In this document: piece after piece, positions 40,244 through 50,479 of the stretch
Layout: each line of letters begins with the position of its first letter
How positions within the stretch are numbered: the first letter of the stretch is position 1
Assembly (NCBI GenBank): GCA_001600695.1
Contig: BCKQ01000014.1
Coordinates: 120,989 to 184,988 of the forward strand
Source of the DNA: Ascoidea asiatica
Taxonomy: Eukaryota > Ascomycota > Saccharomycetes > Ascoideales > Ascoideaceae
Direction of reading: 5' to 3'
Length of the DNA stretch: 64,000 nucleotides
The notes under the pieces: generated by a model
Database searches by the model: none
What the model saw: the letters and a program-made list of their open reading frames with translations, nothing else
What the model was told of the DNA's origin: nothing
Made by a program: the position numbers and the translations under genes

Positions 40244-42108
40244 TTAATCTTCTAAAACATCATTTCCATTTTTATTTGCATTTTCAATTTGAATTTGATT
40301 ATCGTTATCATTCTCACTTTCATTATCATTATCATTATCATTTTCATTTTCATTTTCATTTTCATTAATATTAACATTTTCAACAGCCTTTTGTAAATCT
40401 AATTCTAATTCTAATTCTGCATCAATATTAATTTCATTTAATTCTGCATCAATTAATTCTTCATCATATTTACTTAATTCTTCTTCAATTTCTTTATCTT
40501 TTTTATCTTTTTCAATAATTTTATTATATATATTCTCACTTAATTCATTAATTTCTTTTGGTTCTTCCCAATTCATAACTTTATAAAATTTATCAATACA
40601 TAATAAATCTTCATTTTTATTACCAATATTTTTATTACCAATATTATTATTATTTTTTAAAATTATTTCTTCAATATTAATATCTTCAGTTAATTGATCA
40701 TTTTCATCTAAATCATTATTAAAATCTTCAAATAATTTCCAATTTGAATTTAATCTTGAATCACAAAAACATTTAAATTTTAAATAATTTTCATTTTTTA
40801 ATGGACATGTATATATATTTTTTAATTTTTTTGTTGTCCAATTTAATTTTTTATTATTACCTTTTGAATTATAATAACCAATAAATTCATTTAAAAAAAT
40901 TATTTCAGTTTTAAAATCTTTTAATAATAAACTTAAACCAATAGTTCTAATTAAAGAATCTGACCAATTTTCATAATAAATTCCACCTTTTAAATCAAAA
41001 AATTTAAAAAAATTTTCATAAGATGAATTTCTTAAAAAATCTAAATTTAAAATTTCAAAATTTGTATAAAATGAACAATAATTATAATCTTTACCATTAT
41101 TATCACTTAAAAAAAATTTAATTAATTTATTATTTTTAATATTATTATTTAAATTATTTTCATTAATAAATTCATTTGTATAATTCCAAAATTTATTAAT
41201 TGTATAATTTTCAATATTATTAATTAAATTTGTACCAAATTTATAATTTTTTTTTTCAAAATTTTTAAAAATATCAAAATTTAAATCACATTGAAATTGA
41301 ATATTTGGTTCAATTCTCCAATAATATTTATAATTTTTTAAAATATTTAAATTATAAAATAAACCTGAATAAAATCTAGACATATGTCTAAAAGAATCAG
41401 TATTTGTATATTTTGCATTTATAGGTAATTTTGAATAATTTTTTCTAATTTCAATTTTTCTATTTCTTGCTTTAATTTTTTCAATAAAATTTGGATATGA
41501 CCAATAATCTTTTTTATCTAATTGATAAAAAATTGTTTTACCAGATGTAAAACTTCCAATATTTTTTTTAAAAGTTGTAGTAAAAGCTTTATCAGTTACA
41601 AAAATCCAATCATAATTAAAATTATGATTAAATCTATCTTCAACAGATCTTATAGTTGATAATATTGAAAATAAATCATTATTTCTAACTAAAGAAAATA
41701 AAGTTGCATTTGCTCTTTTATAATTATTATAATTATTTAAATTAGGATTAATTGAATAAATTGGATCATAAATAACTAAATCATTATTACCAAAAGGTTT
41801 TAAAATTTTTTTAACTAAACCAAAATGAGTTGTAATAGTTTGATTATCACGATTAAAATTATATTCATTACTAAAAAATTGATAATTATTTTGATTAAAA
41901 CTTTTTTTAAAATTATTTGAATTTTCATTAAAATCAGATAATGAATTTGATATTGAATTTGATATTGAATTAGATTTCTCAAAAGTATTATCTTGATTGA
42001 TATATTCCTTTTCTTCTTCTTCTACTTCATCTTCAATTTCATTATCTTTGTCAGGTTTTGTATCACTTTCTTTATTACTTTCCTTATCACTTTTTATAAT
42101 ATTATTAA

Positions 42109-42166
<58 letters not shown>

Positions 42167-42334
42167 GGGTATATTTATCTGAATTTTATCAGAAATTTTA
42201 TTTTTTAAATTTATTGAATCATTAGATGAAAAAGTATTTGAAAAAAAAGAAATATTTAAAAAACATATTATTATTATTATTGTTATCAGTATTATTTGTA
42301 AAGATTTAAAACTTCTTCTTTTTATTAATGCCAT
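40244..42334 (-). CDS. GT15 (Kre2/Ktr-type) alpha-mannosyltransferase, divergent
   Basis: A 696-residue type II membrane protein. A hydrophobic anchor covers residues about 14-30, followed by an Asn-rich and acidic stem. The lumenal domain (from about residue 165) matches GT15: ATLFSLVRNNDL, SVEDRFNHNFNYDWIFV, YYWRIEPNIQFQCDLNFD near 334, NFEILNLDFLR near 428, and GGIYYENWSDS near 452. These enzymes use GDP-mannose to extend O- and N-linked mannans in the Golgi. In Kre2/Mnt1 the metal is held by the Glu of the WR-x-EP motif and a His in GYYH. Here the Glu, the catalytic-site Glu of NFEI and the Asp of the W-x-D motif are kept, but the His position reads GYYN. A long Glu/Asp/Asn tail (from about 580) is atypical. 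The start is the ATG at 42332-42334. Which Ktr member this is cannot be told. Confidence 0.8.
42111..42167 (-). repeat. (AAT)n codon run in the GT15 gene
   Basis: A run of about 19 AAT codons (ATT on the plus strand) in the stem region after the membrane anchor. Confidence 0.9.
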
Positions 42335-42876
42335 TATATTTATAAATTGTATTTATAGTTTATAACCAATTTTAAAGTTTTTTTGGGATTATATAAATTG
42401 AATTATAAATGATCTAAGATAATTCCAGATTATCTTAGATTTATAAGAAATGAATATAATTACAATTGAAATGAATTTGATGATATAAATATGAATGAAT
42501 ATATTTAATCTTCAATAGTTTTTATTTCATTAAACCAATATATTTCAATATTTTCAATATTTTCCATATTTTCCACTAGTATATTCTACCTACACTCTGT
42601 TTCGCCACCACCATAACAACACTGTTACTCTGTTTCTCAATTTCCAAACATAACACCAGACGCTGCCGGTGCCTAAGCCACCACACCTGCCACACTCTGC
42701 CTCGTCCGGGCTCGTTACTTTTCTCTCTCTTCTCTCTCTTCTTCCTCTTCTTCCTCTTCTTCCTCTTCTTCTTTCGCTCTTCTCAATTCAAATTCATTTC
42801 ATTCCTCAAAAACAGCTGTTTGATCTTCTTCTTCTTCTTCTTCTTCTTTAGACCTCCCCCAGCAGATTATCCCAAA
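42335..42876. promoter_or_regulatory. Divergent promoter between the GT15 gene and GTF1
   Basis: About 540 bases. The GT15 side is AT-rich. A GC-richer, CT-rich island spans about 42590-42870 with (TTC)n and CTTCCT-type repeats (42725-42770, 42825-42850), immediately upstream of the GTF1 ATG. Reading frames through it are low complexity. Confidence 0.45.
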
Positions 42877-43584
42877 ATGTTCTCGTTAACTCCTTGCTTC
42901 ACTCCTTCGAAATCAATTGCTATTCATCTTTCTTCCCTTCGCTGCTTCTACTCTTCAAAAAGACTTCTATCTTCAACAACCTCCACTACCTTAAATACCT
43001 CCACTACTTCAAATGATTCAAAATTAATAATAAATTCAAAAGTAAAATTTGAAAAACAAATAATTTCAATATCTGATTTTAAACAATATATAAATAAAAT
43101 TAAATTAAATTCATGGGATCCAAAAGATTTAATATCTTATTCAAATTTAAATTTAAATTTAAAATTTTTAAATATTAAAAATTTAAAAAATTTATTAAAA
43201 TTATCAAATTTAAATTTTCCAAAAAATGAAAAAATTCAATTAAATTTATTAAATAATTTAAATAATCAAATTCAATTCATTAATAATTTACATTCAATTA
43301 ATATAACTACTTATAATTCTTTAAATTCTTCAAATCAATTAATTAATAATATTCAAATTCCAATAACTTTTAATTCTTTAATTAATGATATTGAAAAAAT
43401 TAATAATAATAATAATAATAACCTTAGTAATAATAAATTAGAATCTGAAAAAAAGGGTGAATTATCAAATTCTTGGAATCCATTATCTTTAACTAATAAT
43501 AAATCAAAATCAATTTCAAAATCTGATAATTTTTATACAATTCATCAATCAATTTCTTCAATTGAATCAATTGAATCAAATTAA
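42877..43584 (+). CDS. GTF1: Mitochondrial glutamyl-tRNA(Gln) amidotransferase subunit F (GatF)
   Basis: The first ATG (42877) gives 235 residues with a mitochondrial presequence: the first 35 residues are basic and hydroxylated without acid (SLRCFYSSKRLL). The conserved core matches GatF: NSWDPKDLISYS, a short helix ending LKLSNLNFP, then NNLNNQIQFINNLHSI, which corresponds to the family's QLSFINKLH segment. Near the C-terminus, GELSNSWNPLSL corresponds to the GEVSGSW-type motif. GatF is a yeast-specific subunit of the GatFAB complex that converts Glu-tRNA(Gln) to Gln-tRNA(Gln) in mitochondria. The length is slightly above Saccharomyces Gtf1 (183) because of Asn inserts. The open frame extends upstream without ATG and is not coding there. 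Similarity is short but collinear. Confidence 0.75.
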   Translation: MFSLTPCFTPSKSIAIHLSSLRCFYSSKRLLSSTTSTTLNTSTTSNDSKLIINSKVKFEKQIISISDFKQYINKIKLNSWDPKDLISYSNLNLNLKFLNIKNLKNLLKLSNLNFPKNEKIQLNLLNNLNNQIQFINNLHSINITTYNSLNSSNQLINNIQIPITFNSLINDIEKINNNNNNNLSNNKLESEKKGELSNSWNPLSLTNNKSKSISKSDNFYTIHQSISSIESIESN

Positions 43585-43885
43585 TTAAATTAATCTTAAA
43601 ATATACTTTATTTCCCATATACGACATTCATTGTCCTAGAATTTGTACAAACTTACCCTATATATATATACATACCTACATATAATTAAATATATAATTA
43701 AATATATAATTAAATATTAAATTGAAACTAATAAAGAAAAATAAAAACAATGATTAAAACTATTGAGAAAAATTTATATATATATTGTATATTATACACT
43801 GGAGAAAAAAAAAAAAAAAAAAAAGAAAAAAAAATTATCATTAGATCTTTATTTAAAAAGAAGAATTATTACATTTTATTAATAA
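43585..43885. other. Convergent 3' flank of GTF1 and HFI1
   Basis: 300 bases between two gene ends. It holds TA-rich repeats (ATATATAATTAA units near 43681-43715) and a long A-run near 43806-43825. No gene. Confidence 0.4.
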
Positions 43886-44706
43886 TTAATTAATTAAAAT
43901 ATCATGAATAAGTCCAATTAATTCTTCTTTACTACCTTCTTCTTCATTTTCTTCTTTTATTTCTTGTTCATTTTTAATTCCATTATTGTTATTATTATTA
44001 CTTATATTACTAGATTGATTTCTAATCATATTAATTGAATTTAATCCTAATTTATTAATATTTTCAATTTTTATTTCTTTTTCTTTTTCTTTTTCTTTTT
44101 CTTTTAATTCAATAATTTTATCATAATTTTCATTAAATTCTTCAGGTTTAAAATATTTTAAAATTTCATAACTATTTTTATTTATTCTTCTTTTTTTCTT
44201 AAAAATTTCTTTTTTACTTAATAATGTTGAAATACCTGATTTATCAATTGTATCAAGTTTATAATAATCATCATCTTTTAATAAATTTATATATAAATTA
44301 TAAATTACACCTCTTTCTTCAACTATATATGGTGATAATTTTAATGTATCTGAAATATCTTCAATACTTAAAATTATTTTCCTTTTACGTTTTTTATTAT
44401 TATTTATAAAAATATTTTTATTATTATTTGATAATAATTCAAATACATTTTCTTCATATTTTGATTTTCTATATCTTATAGTATCAATACTTTGTTCAAT
44501 AATTTTTTTTAAATGACAATCAATTGCCATTGACATAATTTTTAAAACATCATTATTTAAATTTCCTAATAATGAATATTCTCTCATGATTCCAATCATT
44601 TTTGATTTTAATATATTTAAATCTGGTAATTCATAACTTTCACTTGATAATAATGTTTGAAATCCATTTTGAATATCTTGAGTAATATTTATATTATTAT
44701 TATTGT

Positions 44707-44738
<32 letters not shown>

Positions 44739-44805
44739 GAATCTGGTTTTTGAATTGAAATTGAATTTGGTGATTGTTTTTGAACAAGATTTAAATTTTT
44801 TGAAA

Positions 44806-44842
<37 letters not shown>

Positions 44843-45458
44843 TATAGTTCCAAGTTGAGGAGTATTAACTTTTGAACCTTTTCCCGTTTTTATATTATTA
44901 TTATTATTATTATTAGTAGTAATAATATTATCATTATCAGTAGATTTTGAAACTTTTTGTTGTTGTTGTTGTTGTTGTTGTTGAAGAAGAAGAAATTTTT
45001 GATTTTGTTGATTTTGAAGTTCATTAATTAATTTATAATCAGGAATTAAAGATTTTCTTGTAAGATAATAAGAAGATTTAAGTGATAATAAATTTTGTTT
45101 ACCATTTTCTTTTTTAATATTTTTAATTCTTCTTCTTTCTTTAACAGATAAACTTAAAATATTTTTTTTTAAAATTTCAGATTGATTATCATTTTTATTA
45201 AGTTTTTTATTTTTATTATTTAAATTATTATTATTATTATTATTATTATTATTGTTATTAATATTATTTGGATCATTATTATTATTATTATTATTATTAT
45301 TTGAATTAATATTATTTGGATCATTATTATTTAAAGAATTAATACTACTATTATTATTATTATTATTATTATTAAAATTTATTATTAAATTATTTTGAGG
45401 ACTAAATCTTATTGAATTAGTTAATATAGATAATAAAAATTGATTATGAAATTTTAAA

Positions 45459-45513
<55 letters not shown>

Positions 45514-46027
45514 ATTTTAAAATTTTTAAAATTTCATTATCATATTCAAATTTTGATAATTTTGCTAATAAATATTTACTTATTAAATTTTGATATTTAA
45601 TCCAATTTTTTTGACCTAAAGAATTTTGAAATTGATTTAATAATGGAATTATATCTATTCTTTTTGAATTAATTATTGGATCATTTATATTTATAATTTG
45701 TTTTTGTTTTTTAATTTGATTTTGAATTTGATTTTGTTTATATTGTTTATGTTGTTTATGTTTTAATTTTGATTTTTCAATAATATTTAAATTATTTGTA
45801 GATAAATTTAATTTTATTTTTGAAGATTTTGTTGATTTTGATTTATTATTATTATTATTATTTATATTATTATTATTTAAATCGAAATTTGAAGAATTAT
45901 AATTAGAAGAATTTGTAACCATTGAATTAGTATTTGAATTTGTAGGATTAGTTTTATTAGAAGTTGAATTATTTATTGAAGTATTTCTATTAGCAAGTTT
46001 ATAATTTAGCTGATGTATTGAAGCCAT
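43886..46027 (-). CDS. HFI1: SAGA core subunit Hfi1/Ada1
   Basis: A 713-residue protein; Saccharomyces Hfi1 has 488, and the excess is homopolymer Asn and one Gln run. The N-terminal conserved block reads RIDIIPLLNQFQNSLGQKNW, then ISKYLLAKLSKFEYD, matching the family's opening segment on binding to other SAGA subunits. The histone-fold block lies near residues 460-520: LPDLNILKSKMIGIMREYSL, then MSMAIDCHLKKIIEQSIDTI. Hfi1 pairs with Taf12 through its histone fold to hold the SAGA core together. The C-terminal part includes YKLDTIDKSGISTLLS and an acidic end. The start is the ATG at 46025-46027. Confidence 0.85.
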
Positions 46028-46923
46028 ATTTATTATTAATAATAAGAGAATGTGAATTTAAATTTAAATTTGAGATTGAGATTGATATTGAGATTGAGAT
46101 TGAGATTGAAATTGGAATTGAAATTAGATTTGAAACTATTTAGAATCAAAGATATGAAACCAGATAATTAAGAATATTAACTTTCATAAAATGGAGATAT
46201 AGATATTTAATGAAACAATGGAGTATAAAACAATTGATATATGTATATGTTGAAAAGTGTTGAGATATAATATAATATAATATAATATAATACAATACAA
46301 TAGTAGATTAGATTAGATTAGATCAGAATAAAACCCAAAGAATAGAGAAAGTCAAGAGAGAAAGTCAAGAGTATAGCGAGTAGCGAGTGCAGGAAGTGAC
46401 TATACCAAAACACACCAAAATACGAAAGAAATACGAAAGAAATACGAAAGAAAGAGAAGAGAAAGAGAAGGAGAGAGAAAGGAAGAGAAAGGAAGGAGAA
46501 GGAGTATAAATAGAAGCGAGTCTGCTCTTGTTTTCGAGGAGCGGAGAAAGAGCAGAGCGGAAAGCAGAGGTTGGGAGAGGGAGCAGGTGGGAGCCGAGGG
46601 CAGGGCCGGCGGTCACGGGAAAGCAGGTCGGATTGCAGTCTGGAATGTGTGTTTATTACGTAAGGAGGCGTGACGGTGGAGAGGGTCTTGCTGTCTTGCT
46701 GATTACTAAGCAGCGAGGCGTTTTCGGAGATTTGAGTTCCTCCCGGTCCGCACGGAACATTTATACCCGTCCATTTCAAATTTGCCACTTTCCTTATAAA
46801 AGCAGAGAAAGATTCATGAATTGTGAACAATTTCATGAATATAAAAAAAACAATTGATTGCGAATTGAGAATTGTGAATTGAGAATTGTGAATTGTAATA
46901 TTATAATAAATTGTATTGGAATC
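46028..46923. promoter_or_regulatory. Divergent promoter between HFI1 and the GRE2-like gene
   Basis: About 900 bases. The HFI1 side has a GATTGA-type repeat (46071-46125), TATAA repeats (about 46265-46300) and an ATTAG repeat. An ATACGAAAGAA 11-base unit occurs three times at 46420-46452. The GC-richest island of the window spans about 46500-46770 and carries TTACGTAA at 46656-46663. The leader before the ATG at 46924 is a tandem GAATTGTGAATTGA-type repeat (46858-46902). Reading frames on both strands here are composition artefacts. Confidence 0.5.
46656..46663. promoter_or_regulatory. Yap-type site TTACGTAA upstream of the GRE2-like gene
   Basis: A perfect palindromic TTACGTAA, a high-affinity Yap1/Cad1-type bZIP site, 261 bases before the reductase ATG. 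Saccharomyces GRE2 is a stress-induced, Yap1-responsive gene, so the site is in a sensible place. Confidence 0.5.
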
Positions 46924-47997
46924 ATGTCAAAGGAAATTGTTTTAGTTACTGGTGGTAGTGGGTTTGTTGGTGCATATTGTGTTCTTGAAGCTTTAAAAAG
47001 AGGTTTTCAAGTTAGAACAACTATAAGAAATTTAAATAAAAAAGATTTATTAATTAAAAATTGGATTTTAAAATCAGGTTTAGATCCAATTTTATTTAAT
47101 GAAAAAAATTTAAAATTTTTTGAAGCAAATTTATTAAATGATTTAAATTGGTCTTTAGCTATTGAAGATTGTAATTATATTATTCATACAGCTTCACCAT
47201 TTGTTGCAATGAATCCAAAAGATCCAAATGATTTAATTAAACCTGCTGTTGAAGGTACTTTAAGAATTTTTAATTTTGCAAAATTACAAAAATCAAATAC
47301 TATTAAAAGAATTGTTTTAACTTCTTCTGTTGCTTCAATTGCTTATGGTTATGATAAATCAATTTTAAATAATGGAAAAATTTTAAATGAAAATAATTGG
47401 ACAAATTTAAATAATATTTCAAATTATTATATAAAATCAAAAACTTTAGCAGAAAAAGCTGCTTGGAATTTTATTAAAAATGAATCTCCAAATTTTGATT
47501 TAGTTGTAATTAATCCTGCAATGATTTCTGGTCCACCTTTAGATAATAAATATTCAACTTCAATTACAATTTTTACTTCATTTTTAAAAGGTTTTTTTAA
47601 ATTTGGTACTCCAAAAATTTATACTAATTTAATTGATGTAAGAGATGTTGCTAAAATTCATATAGATTCTTGTACAAATAATTTAGCTAAAAATCAAAGA
47701 TTTTTATTAGTTTCTGGTAAAATGATTTCAATTTTTGAACTTAGTAATATTATTGGTAAAAATTTAATAAAATATAAAAAATTAGTACCTTCATTTCAAT
47801 TTCCAAGTTTATTAATTTATTTATTATCTTTTATTATACCTCCATTAAAATCTGTTGTTAATGAACTTGATTATAAATATAATTGTGATAATTCAAAAGC
47901 AAGAGAAACTTTTAATTGGACTCCAATTACTATTGAAAAATCTGTTATTGATACAATTAATGGAATTGAATTAATTGAAAATGAATCTAAAAAATAA
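46924..47997 (+). CDS. NADPH-dependent aldehyde/ketone reductase, Gre2-like extended SDR
   Basis: 357 residues from the ATG at 46924; the open frame extends 22 codons upstream without ATG. The Rossmann nucleotide-binding motif TGGSGFVG is at residues 9-16, with RTTIRN after it; the Arg is typical for NADPH preference. VLTSSVAS contains the catalytic Ser, and YYIKSKTLAEKAAW holds the Tyr-x3-Lys pair. NPAMISGPP is the usual SDR loop. This is the dihydroflavonol-reductase-like family that in yeast includes Gre2, which reduces methylglyoxal and isovaleraldehyde. Length is near Saccharomyces Gre2 (342). Fungi often have many paralogues, so I do not assign a gene name. Confidence 0.85.
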   Translation: MSKEIVLVTGGSGFVGAYCVLEALKRGFQVRTTIRNLNKKDLLIKNWILKSGLDPILFNEKNLKFFEANLLNDLNWSLAIEDCNYIIHTASPFVAMNPKDPNDLIKPAVEGTLRIFNFAKLQKSNTIKRIVLTSSVASIAYGYDKSILNNGKILNENNWTNLNNISNYYIKSKTLAEKAAWNFIKNESPNFDLVVINPAMISGPPLDNKYSTSITIFTSFLKGFFKFGTPKIYTNLIDVRDVAKIHIDSCTNNLAKNQRFLLVSGKMISIFELSNIIGKNLIKYKKLVPSFQFPSLLIYLLSFIIPPLKSVVNELDYKYNCDNSKARETFNWTPITIEKSVIDTINGIELIENESKK

Positions 47998-48078
47998 TTT
48001 ACAATTTATATACTTTATATATTTTATATATTTTATAACCTACATAAATAATAATAATAATAATAATAATAATACACT

Positions 48079-49698
48079 TTATTTTTCTTGAAGAGTTTTA
48101 GAAATTTGATCTTTCATACTTGGTGTTAATTTTTGAATTATTGAAATTAATTGATCAGATAATTGATCTTTATTTCTATTATCTTCTTGAATAATTTCTG
48201 GAGAAATAACTTCTGAAATTGGAATATTAATATCATTATTTAATTGATTATTTAATTGATTATTTAATTGATTTGATAATTCATTTGATAATTCATTAGT
48301 TAATTGATTGGAGAATTGATTTGTAATTTGTTGTTTAATTTTTTCATTCATTTTTTCAATCATTCCTTGATTAAAATGTATATCATTATTATCATTATTA
48401 TCATTATTATCATTATTATCATTATTATTTTTATTATTATTTTTATTATTTTGAATTGAATTTGAATATTCATAAGGAGTTGTAAATTTAAAATTATTTT
48501 TATTATTATTCGTTATATTATTATTATTATTATTAATATTATTCGTTATATTATTATTATTATTAATAATATTATTATTAAATTTTAATAAATTTTTTTC
48601 ATTAATTTTTATTAATCTTTGTTTTTCAGCAATTTTATTTTCAATATTCATTAAATAAGTTCTTTTTAATTCAATTGGTAAAGATCTATTATTTTTATTT
48701 CTTAATCTACAATTTAAACAAGTTTTTAAATTTTTTAAAATTTCATCATTATTTAAAAAATTTGAACATCTTGTACATTTACCTTGTTTTTGTAAATTAA
48801 TTTTTCTTTTTTTACAATAATTTCTACATTTTAAACAACTTTTATAATTTGAAATTGAATCAATTTCATTTAATTTACTTGAACATTGTGTACATTTACC
48901 TTGTTTTGCTCTTTTTGCTTTTTTTTGTCTTGATCTTAATCTACAAATTGAACATAAAACAAAATTTAATTTTTTATAAGAATATGATAAATTTAATTGA
49001 TTTGAATTTGAATTTGAATTATTTTGATTAATATTCATTTGATTATTATTATCATTATTATTATTATTATTATTATTATTAAGTTCTTGATCTTGTTGTT
49101 GTTGTTGTTGTTGTTGTTGATTAGTTGGTAATAAATCACCACAATCTCTACAATAACCTGGATTTAAATTTTCTAAAGTTCTTTTTTGATATCTATTTTT
49201 TGTTCTTAATCTTTCTTTTTCTCTACAATTTGAACATAATTTATATTGTCTTGAATTAATTAATTGATTAAAAAATTTTCTACATTTTGTACATTTTGAT
49301 TCAATACCTTTTTCAATTTCATTTTCATTTTCATTTTCATTTTCATTTCCATTTTCATTTTCATTTTCATTTTTATTATTATTGTTATTGTTATTATTAG
49401 CGCTATCATTAGAGTTATCATTAGAGTTATCATTAGAGTTATCATCAACGTTTATATTCATATTTTCATTAGGAATATTATTTGAATTTGAATCAGTTGA
49501 TTTCTTTGCTTCATTTTGAATCAATTGTTGTAATTGTTCAATTTGATGATGAGTAGCATCTATATTTTGATGATCATTATCATTATCATTATCATTATCA
49601 TTTGTTGCTTCAGATAAATGAGAATGACTTATTAATTTCTCGATGGCAGCAAAATGAGCTATAAGAGCTTCTTTTGATTCTCCAGCTATTTCACTCAT
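48079..49698 (-). CDS. Protein with four C-x2-C-x15-C-x2-C zinc-type modules, function unknown
   Basis: A 539-residue protein I cannot assign to a named yeast gene. After an acidic Asn/Asp/Glu-rich N-terminus come four Cys modules: C136-C158, C183-C252, C269-C291 and C308-C330. Modules 1, 3 and 4 have exactly C-x2-C-x15-C-x2-C. Module 2 keeps the same pairs but its loop is stretched by Gln and Asn runs. Each second pair is followed by a basic segment (for example CRLRSRQKKAKRAKQGKC and CRNYCKKRKINLQKQGKC), suggesting nucleic-acid binding. The order resembles the WOR3-type DNA-binding Cys domains described in yeasts, but that link is a guess from spacing. The C-terminal half is Asn-rich with short amphipathic repeats (NQLNNQLNNQL). 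The start is the ATG at 49696-49698. The gene ends 81 bases from the GRE2-like gene. Confidence 0.7.
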   Translation of the reverse strand: MSEIAGESKEALIAHFAAIEKLISHSHLSEATNDNDNDNDNDHQNIDATHHQIEQLQQLIQNEAKKSTDSNSNNIPNENMNINVDDNSNDNSNDNSNDSANNNNNNNNKNENENENGNENENENENEIEKGIESKCTKCRKFFNQLINSRQYKLCSNCREKERLRTKNRYQKRTLENLNPGYCRDCGDLLPTNQQQQQQQQQDQELNNNNNNNNNDNNNQMNINQNNSNSNSNQLNLSYSYKKLNFVLCSICRLRSRQKKAKRAKQGKCTQCSSKLNEIDSISNYKSCLKCRNYCKKRKINLQKQGKCTRCSNFLNNDEILKNLKTCLNCRLRNKNNRSLPIELKRTYLMNIENKIAEKQRLIKINEKNLLKFNNNIINNNNNITNNINNNNNNITNNNKNNFKFTTPYEYSNSIQNNKNNNKNNNDNNDNNDNNDNNDIHFNQGMIEKMNEKIKQQITNQFSNQLTNELSNELSNQLNNQLNNQLNNDINIPISEVISPEIIQEDNRNKDQLSDQLISIIQKLTPSMKDQISKTLQEK

Positions 49699-49879
49699 TG
49701 AAATGTTTGGGTGGCAATTGCACGATCTGTTGTTACTGTTACTGCTACTGCTACTGCTACTGCTAATACTACTACTACTACTAATATTGCTTCTGCTGAA
49801 TCTGCGATCTTCTTTTGTGCGGGTATCGGCTGCTGGCTGAGAAAAGAGAAAGAAAAGGTCTTGCTACACTTTTCCAGCA

Positions 49880-49969
49880 GCAAAGTCTTCTCTTTTCTTC
49901 TCTTCTCGTCTTCTCTTCTCTTCTCTTCTTTTCTTCTCTTCTCTTCTCTTCTTTTCTTTTCTTTTTTCT
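49880..49969 (+). repeat. TTCTC/TTTTC pyrimidine repeat
   Basis: About 90 bases of almost pure pyrimidine, mostly TTCTC pentamers with TTTTC variants, 180-270 bases upstream of the Cys-module gene. Such tracts can form triplex or single-stranded DNA. Confidence 0.85.
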
Positions 49970-50021
49970 CAGTCGCGTGTTGAACAATTTTCATTTTCTC
50001 TCCAGCCTCATAAACCTATCA

Positions 50022-50033
50022 GGTGATATCACC
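50022..50033. promoter_or_regulatory. 12-base perfect palindrome GGTGATATCACC
   Basis: An exact 12-base palindrome 324 bases before the start of the Cys-module gene. It looks like a site for a symmetrical dimer. I do not recognise the factor. Confidence 0.4.
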
Positions 50034-50479
50034 AGCCATACCAGTTTTTTTTATTGTGGCGCTGCACTTTGAATCCATATTCACAGGTCATAAAAAAAAA
50101 AAACAAGCTTTATTCTATTCTACCACCATAAATACATACTTAATACTTTAGTTATTACTCCCTTAAATTATAACTTTAAACAAAATCAAAAAAAAAATAA
50201 AGAAAATGAAAAAAAAATAAAATTTTTGTTATTTATCTTATTTGAATCTCTGAAAATTTCTCATATCATCTCTGTTTTCAAAATTTTTAAAAAATTCTTA
50301 GATGATTAATTATTCCAACTTTATCATTTAATACAGATCACATATTACTCCACTGATAAATTTAAATAAAAATTACAAAAATTCAAAATTCTTGAAATGA
50401 TTTTCATTTTGAAGCATATGCTTCATTATCAATTACTTTATTGATTATATTTTTAAAGATTTAAAATCTTTATGAAATT

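Larger units (their letters stand above)
49699..50479. promoter_or_regulatory. Promoter of the Cys-module gene and 3' flank of the WHPDK gene
   Basis: About 780 bases. From the start codon outward come an (ACTGCT)-type repeat near 49735-49795, a strongly pyrimidine-rich TTCTC repeat at about 49880-49969, and the perfect palindrome GGTGATATCACC at 50022-50033. The rest (50080-50479) is the AT-rich 3' flank of the next gene. Reading frames on both strands of the TTCTC tract are low complexity. Confidence 0.45.

Noticed and set aside
42820..42876. Upstream extension of GTF1
   Set aside because: It reads a (TTC)n tract as polyphenylalanine without an ATG; the mitochondrial presequence starts at 42877.
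46318..46857. Long open frames on both strands between HFI1 and the GRE2-like gene
   Set aside because: They come from a GC/purine-rich promoter island with tandem repeats; no domain or sensible protein composition.
46858..46923. Upstream extension of the GRE2-like frame
   Set aside because: No ATG before 46924; the extra codons read a tandem leader repeat, and the family N-terminus starts at MSKEIVLVTGG.
49695..50072. Several overlapping frames before the Cys-module gene
   Set aside because: They read through a TTCTC repeat and give only low-complexity Lys/Arg/Glu or Ser/Phe strings.
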